From the NCBI GenBank assembly GCA_022841915.1, contig JALHQN010000020.1:16428-80427 (forward strand): a stretch of 64,000 bases of DNA, read 5' to 3'. The notes under the pieces were generated by a model, which saw only the letters and a program-made list of their open reading frames with translations, was not told the origin of the DNA and did not search any database. This document shows, one piece after another, positions 59,234-64,000 of the stretch. The stretch is from Burkholderiales bacterium. GTDB lineage: Bacteria; Pseudomonadota; Gammaproteobacteria; Burkholderiales; WYBJ01. Positions within the stretch are counted from its first letter, which is position 1. Every line of letters starts with the position of its first letter. The position numbers and the translations under genes are program-made.

Positions 59234-59941
59234 ATGTCCGCCCTCCCTGCCGTTTCGACACGCGGCCTCTGCAAGGACTTCCCGACCGGCGAAGCCCTGA
59301 CCCGCGTGCTGCACGACGTCGATCTCGATCTGGCGACCGGAGCGCTCACCATGCTGGTCGGCCCGAGCGGTTGCGGCAAGACGACCCTGCTCTCGATCAT
59401 CTCGGGCATCCTGCAGGCGAGCGCCGGCACGGTGACCGTGTACGGTACCGAGATCACGGGTTTAAGCGATCGCGAGAAGGTCGCTTTCCGCCGCAGCAAC
59501 CTCGGCTTCATCTTCCAGCAGTACAACCTTCTCCCGGCACTCACTGCCGCGGAGAACGCATCCGTACCGCTCGTTGCCGCCGGCGTGCCCCTTGCGCAGG
59601 CCCGCATCGAAGCGGGAAAGGTACTCGAACGCATCGGCATGGGCCCGCACCTTAAAAAAATGCCCGCCCAGCTTTCGGGCGGCCAGCAGCAGCGCGTCGC
59701 GATCGCCCGTGCGCTCGTGCATCAGCCCAAGCTCCTGGTATGCGACGAGCCGACCGCGGCCCTGGATGCGCAGACGGGCCTCGCGGTCCTCGAACTTCTG
59801 CGCGACGTGGCACGGTCCGCCGAACGGGCCGTGCTGGTCGTGACCCATGACAGCCGCATCTTCGATCTCGCCGACCGCATCGTGCGCATGAGCGACGGGC
59901 GGCTGGAGCCCGAATCCAACCAACCGAGGAGTGTCCCATGA
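59234..59941 (+). CDS. ABC transporter ATP-binding protein (DevA/LolD/MacB type)
   Basis: Walker A GPSGCGKTT, Q-loop FIFQQYNLLP, LSGGQQQRVAIARAL, Walker B LLVCDEPTAALD. Confidence 0.95.
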   Translation: MSALPAVSTRGLCKDFPTGEALTRVLHDVDLDLATGALTMLVGPSGCGKTTLLSIISGILQASAGTVTVYGTEITGLSDREKVAFRRSNLGFIFQQYNLLPALTAAENASVPLVAAGVPLAQARIEAGKVLERIGMGPHLKKMPAQLSGGQQQRVAIARALVHQPKLLVCDEPTAALDAQTGLAVLELLRDVARSAERAVLVVTHDSRIFDLADRIVRMSDGRLEPESNQPRSVP

Positions 59942-60873
59942 GTTCGCCGGTGCTTCGCCTGGGACTGCCGCTCGCCGCCGCATGTCTGCTCACGTTCGCG
60001 CTGATGACCTCGCTCGCGCATCCGGAACGTCCGGATGGCGTACCGCCGATCCCACCGGCCCGGTCGCCCTTCGGCGATGCGGTGGCCGGTGCAGGCTTGG
60101 TCGAGCCCAATTCCGAGCTCGTCGCCGTCGGACCTCACATCGGCGGGGTCATCGAAGCCGTGCACGTTCGGGTCAATCAGCGAGTCCGGCGTGGGGCGCC
60201 GCTGTTCACGATCGACCGGCGCGATGCGCAATCCCGCCTCGCCGTCGAGGAAGCTCGGCTGGCGACACTGCGCGTGACTGCGCTGGATGCCCATCGTCGG
60301 TACGAGCTCTATCGGTCGGTCAGCGACCCGCGTGCCGTAAGCCGCGACGAACTCGATCGGCGCAGCTTCGCGGCCGAAATCGCCGAGAAGGCGGCCGCCG
60401 AATCGGCCGCGCAGCTCGATGTCCTGAAGACCGAAGTGACCCGCCTGACCGCGCGTGCGCCGATCGAAGGCACGATCCTGCGCGTGAATGCTCGCGTGGG
60501 CGAGTTCGCAGCCGTGGGCAAGCTTCGCGAGCCCCTCGTCGCGCTGGGCAACATCGAGCCGCTTCACGTCCGCGTCGAAATCGACGAGACGGATGCCTCT
60601 CGCTTCGGCGCCACGGCGCCGGCGTTCGTCCGCGCACGCGGACACGGGGGCACGACGACCCAGCTTCGGTTCGTGCGTATCGAACCCATGCTCTCCCCGA
60701 AGCGCACCCTCACCGGCGACGGCAACGAGCGTGTCGACACACGGGTGCTCGAGGTGATCTACGCGATCGAGGATAGAGCCTTCGTCGCTCACGTCGGCCA
60801 GCAGCTCGATGTGTTCATCCGTGCGCAGTCACCGGCCTCCGAATCGACGCCGCCTCGGCAGAGCGGATCATGA
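59938..60873 (+). CDS. HlyD-family periplasmic adaptor (DevB-like)
   Basis: GAGLVEPNSELVAVGPHIGGVIEAVHVRVNQRVRRGAPLFTIDRRDAQ and RAPIEGTILRVNARVGEFAAVGK lipoyl/biotinyl-like halves. Confidence 0.92.
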   Translation: MSSPVLRLGLPLAAACLLTFALMTSLAHPERPDGVPPIPPARSPFGDAVAGAGLVEPNSELVAVGPHIGGVIEAVHVRVNQRVRRGAPLFTIDRRDAQSRLAVEEARLATLRVTALDAHRRYELYRSVSDPRAVSRDELDRRSFAAEIAEKAAAESAAQLDVLKTEVTRLTARAPIEGTILRVNARVGEFAAVGKLREPLVALGNIEPLHVRVEIDETDASRFGATAPAFVRARGHGGTTTQLRFVRIEPMLSPKRTLTGDGNERVDTRVLEVIYAIEDRAFVAHVGQQLDVFIRAQSPASESTPPRQSGS

Positions 60874-62249
60874 ATCGTCCCGGATGGATGCTCCCGGCCC
60901 TTGCGCTCCTCGGCGGGTGCGCAGTTGCGCCGCCCTATGTCGCTCCCGGTCTCGATGCACCGGGCGACTGGACTGCCGCAGCGAAAGCAGCGCACGCAGC
61001 GCCCTCGCACGAGACGCCGGGTACGCACACCCCGAGATCCTGGTGGCAGGAATTGGAGGATCCCCTGCTCGAACAGCTCATGCTCGAGGCCACGACCCGG
61101 AACTTCGACCTGCAGTTCGCGCGCGCCCGCATCCTCGAAGCACGAGCGTCTCACGCCATCGCCGCGGCGGCCCTCGCGCCCGGAATCACCGGCAGCACGC
61201 GCACCGGGCGTCGCAATACCGAACCTCTGGGACGAGAGCAGTCGACCTCGCTGTTCGAAGCGACCTTCGACGCGCATTGGGAACTCGATCTGTTCGGCGG
61301 ATCGGCTGCGCGGGTCCAGGCAGCGCAAGCCTCGGAAAGCAGCCTCGCGTACGAAGCGCAGAGCGTACTGCTCACGCTTCGCGCCGAAGTCGCCCGCAAT
61401 TACATCGACCTGCGTACCGCGCAGCGTCGCCGGGGACTCGCTCTCGATACGCTGGCCGCAAGCCGTACTCTGGCCGAACTCACCGGTTCGCTGCGGGATG
61501 CCGGACTGCGGACCGAACTGGACGCCGCACAAGCCCGGTCGCTCGTGCTGTCGCTCGAGACACGATTGCCTCGGCTCGACACCGCGACGGCGGCTGCGAT
61601 TCGTCGCATCGAGACGCTGTTGGGCCATCCACCCGGCTCACTCGACGAGATACTGGCTGCGCCGCGCCCGGTCCCCATGGCGGCGCGACCGGCCATCCTC
61701 GACAGTCCGGCGCAGGTGCTCGCGCGACGTCCCGATGTGCAGCGTGCCGAGCGCCGCCTTGCCGCAGCCGCGTCGCTGCACCGCGCAGCCGTGGCCGATC
61801 TCTATCCCAAGGTCAGCGTCGGCGCGCTATTCGGCATTCGGGACACTTCCGGCAATGCGAGTCTGGGCATCGGTGCATTGAGCGCCGGCCTCGTCGCGCC
61901 GATATTCAATGCTGGCCGACTACGCGCCGAGCGTCAGGCTGCCGAGGCCAGAAGCGAGCAGGCCCACCTTGCCTATCGACATGCCGTCCTAAAGGCGCTC
62001 GAGGACGTCGAGGTGAGCTTGGTCGCCTACGGCAACGCGGATCGAAACCGGCGAGTGCTGGATCGTCTGGTCAGCAACGAAGCCCACCGATTAGCGCTCG
62101 CCCAAGCGCGCTATCGCCGCGGCATCGCGCCCTTCAGCGACGTCCTCGAGGCACAGCGCACCCTGTACGCAGCCCAGGAAGAGCAGGCCGATGCCGATGC
62201 CGAGGTTGCGCGCGGCTACGTCGCATTGGCCAAGTCGATCGGAGGCTGA
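60870..62249 (+). CDS. Outer-membrane efflux lipoprotein, NodT family
   Basis: Lipobox LALLGGCAVAPPYVAPG; RPDVQRAERRLAAAASLHRAAVADLYPKVSVGALFG; FSDVLEAQRTLYAAQEE. Confidence 0.93.
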   Translation: MNRPGWMLPALALLGGCAVAPPYVAPGLDAPGDWTAAAKAAHAAPSHETPGTHTPRSWWQELEDPLLEQLMLEATTRNFDLQFARARILEARASHAIAAAALAPGITGSTRTGRRNTEPLGREQSTSLFEATFDAHWELDLFGGSAARVQAAQASESSLAYEAQSVLLTLRAEVARNYIDLRTAQRRRGLALDTLAASRTLAELTGSLRDAGLRTELDAAQARSLVLSLETRLPRLDTATAAAIRRIETLLGHPPGSLDEILAAPRPVPMAARPAILDSPAQVLARRPDVQRAERRLAAAASLHRAAVADLYPKVSVGALFGIRDTSGNASLGIGALSAGLVAPIFNAGRLRAERQAAEARSEQAHLAYRHAVLKALEDVEVSLVAYGNADRNRRVLDRLVSNEAHRLALAQARYRRGIAPFSDVLEAQRTLYAAQEEQADADAEVARGYVALAKSIGG

Positions 62250-62505
62250 GCGCGCGTTCGCTGCAAGACTGCGATCCGGTTTCGAGTTCCCCGGGGATGC
62301 GCTCATGCGAGCGTGAACCGGTTTCGACGGGACCGCCAGGGACGGCATCGACCGACGCGCACGCATACCCGCTCCCCACGCGAGCGAAGTTCGATCCAAT
62401 CCAGACGCCTTGGCGGGCCTATGGATGCGCCGATTCGATCCTCCACAGCCACGGTAGCCGTCTCCATCCCGGTCGAGCCGGAACTCGACGCGGGTCCGAG
62501 GCATC

Positions 62506-63351
62506 GTGTCGCGTGTGCAGGACTGGATCCCTGCGATAGACTCCGGCCTTCACTCAACTTCGCCGCACAAGGTCCAGTCCACCTTGAAAATCGCCACCTG
62601 GAACGTCAACTCGCTCAAAGTTCGTCTGCCGCATCTGCAGGACTGGCTCGCCGCCCAGTCGCCGGATGTCGTCTGCCTGCAGGAGACCAAGACGGAGGAC
62701 GCCAAGTTCTGCCTGGCGGACATCGAACAATCCGGCTTCAGCTGCTGCTTCTCCGGTCAGCGAACGTACAACGGCGTCGCCATACTCAGCCGCCAGCCCG
62801 CCACCGAAGTGCAGATCGGCATCCCGGGATACGAAGATCCTCAGAAGCGAGTCATTGCGGCAACGGTCGAGGGCGTTCGCATCGTCTGCATCTATGTGCC
62901 CAATGGCGAATCGGTGACCTCCGACAAGTATCCGTACAAGCTCGCTTGGCTGGAGCGACTGACCTCCTGGCTCGCCGAGGAACTGCGCACCCATCCTCAG
63001 TTGGCCCTGCTTGGAGACTTCAATATTGCGCCCGACGATCGCGATGTCTACGATCCAAAAGCATGGGCCGGACAAGTCTTGTGCAGCGAACCCGAACGGC
63101 AAGCCTTCCAGCGACTGCTGGAGCTGGGGCTCGTCGACAGTTTCCGCCTGTTCGAACAGCCGGAGCGCTCCTACACCTGGTGGGACTACCGCATGAACAT
63201 GTTCAAACGCAAGCTCGGCTTGCGCATTGACCATATCCTGCTCTCCGCTCCACTGGCGCCCACCTGTCGATCCTGCCTCGTCGATCGGGACATGCGCGCT
63301 CGGGAGCGGCCATCGGATCACGCACCAGTGGTCGCCGAACTGGCGCTTTGA
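62506..63351 (+). CDS. xthA: Exodeoxyribonuclease III
   Basis: LKIATWNVNSLKVRLPHLQDWLAAQSPDVVCLQETKTEDAKF; LGDFNIAP; GLRIDHILLS; PSDHAPVVAEL. True start may be TTG at 62583. Confidence 0.94.
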   Translation: MSRVQDWIPAIDSGLHSTSPHKVQSTLKIATWNVNSLKVRLPHLQDWLAAQSPDVVCLQETKTEDAKFCLADIEQSGFSCCFSGQRTYNGVAILSRQPATEVQIGIPGYEDPQKRVIAATVEGVRIVCIYVPNGESVTSDKYPYKLAWLERLTSWLAEELRTHPQLALLGDFNIAPDDRDVYDPKAWAGQVLCSEPERQAFQRLLELGLVDSFRLFEQPERSYTWWDYRMNMFKRKLGLRIDHILLSAPLAPTCRSCLVDRDMRARERPSDHAPVVAELAL

Positions 63352-63623
63352 TCGCGCGCCGCCCGGAGTCGGTCAGGCCGATCATCTGCGCCGCGGCCGA
63401 GCGATCGACTGCCGCTGCGCTCCTCGACCGCAGGCACCGGATTACATACCGGCTGTGGCGCCAGGAACCGTACGAATCGTCATGACGGATATGCTGATAT
63501 TGCCCGATAATCGTCGTGCATTCGCAGCCGATGCTGCCATGACACCGCCTTCGGACGACGAACCGCAGGGCCGCTTCGAAGACCCCGCGACGAGCTTACC
63601 CATTCAGATCGAGGAGAACCCAG

Positions 63624-64000
63624 ATGAACAGAGCAATCGTTTCTCACGCCGGCATCGTGGCGGCGATGTCCGGCCTCATGGTCGGATCGGCTACCGCGCA
63701 GCAGTATCCCGAACGCCCTATCCGCATGATCGTACCGTTCGCCGCGGGCAGCGCCACCGACACCTCGGCACGCCTGTATGCCGCAGAACTGAGTAAACAG
63801 CTCGGTCAGCAGGTCATTCCGGATAACCGGCCTGGCGCGGGCGGCGCCATCGGCATGCAGTTCCTGGCCAAGGCCGCCCCCGACGGATACACGATCGCCT
63901 ACGCGGGCGCCGGCCCGTTGGCGATCAATCGCAGCATCTCCGCCAATCTGCCGTACGACGTGGAGAAGGAGATCCAGGCAGTCTCGCAAGCGGTCAGCGC
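63624..64000 (+). CDS. Tripartite tricarboxylate transporter (Bug/TctC) substrate-binding protein, truncated by window edge
   Basis: Signal peptide then QQYPERPIRMIVPFAAGSATDTSARLYAAELSKQLGQQVIPDNRPGAGGAIGMQFLAKAAPDGYTIAYAG; GAGGAG ribosome-binding site. Confidence 0.92.
   Translation, partial: MNRAIVSHAGIVAAMSGLMVGSATAQQYPERPIRMIVPFAAGSATDTSARLYAAELSKQLGQQVIPDNRPGAGGAIGMQFLAKAAPDGYTIAYAGAGPLAINRSISANLPYDVEKEIQAVSQAVS

Noticed and set aside
62250-62505. Possible extra coding sequence between the NodT gene and xthA
   Set aside because: Competing frames on both strands, no motif and no RBS; treated as intergenic.
1-64000. CRISPR array, tRNA/rRNA genes, prophage or known defence system
   Set aside because: I saw no regularly spaced repeats, tRNA-like cloverleaf/T-arm sequences, phage structural genes, restriction-modification genes or toxin-antitoxin pairs. 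A tRNAscan-SE, CRISPR or DefenseFinder run would be decisive.

Overview
This is a 64 kb window of a GC-rich proteobacterial chromosome. Its gene content looks betaproteobacterial, though that placement is inference. It is densely coding. I found no rRNA, tRNA, CRISPR array, prophage or intact transposase. Most of it is conserved core metabolism: cca, slt, ilvA, rpiA, argA, a glrK/lipoprotein/glrR operon, rsmE, trkA-trkH, a photolyase, yqgE-yqgF-pyrR-pyrB-pyrC', prlC and xthA. The most notable region is about 9.1-19.3 kb, a compact polyphosphate locus. It holds phoU, ppx and a divergent pyruvate-kinase-like protein, convergent with a two-domain PPK2/PAP, SixA, a CYTH-CHAD protein and ppk1. The pyruvate-kinase-like protein has an extra N-terminal region, altered active-site motifs and no recognisable C-terminal domain. 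Other points of interest are: a dihydroorotase homologue lacking its HxH metal motif; a Ser/Thr kinase-HDOD fusion with an HGDIT catalytic loop; two copies of a ~188-bp MITE-like element with terminal inverted repeats flanking a flavoprotein gene, one copy encoding that gene's C-terminus; a TetR-controlled tripartite ABC exporter operon carrying an ABM-like lipoprotein, with two putative operators; and an ASL-like lyase / small ORF / TauD dioxygenase / LuxR cluster of unknown substrate. All calls come from reading motifs by eye. No database search was run.
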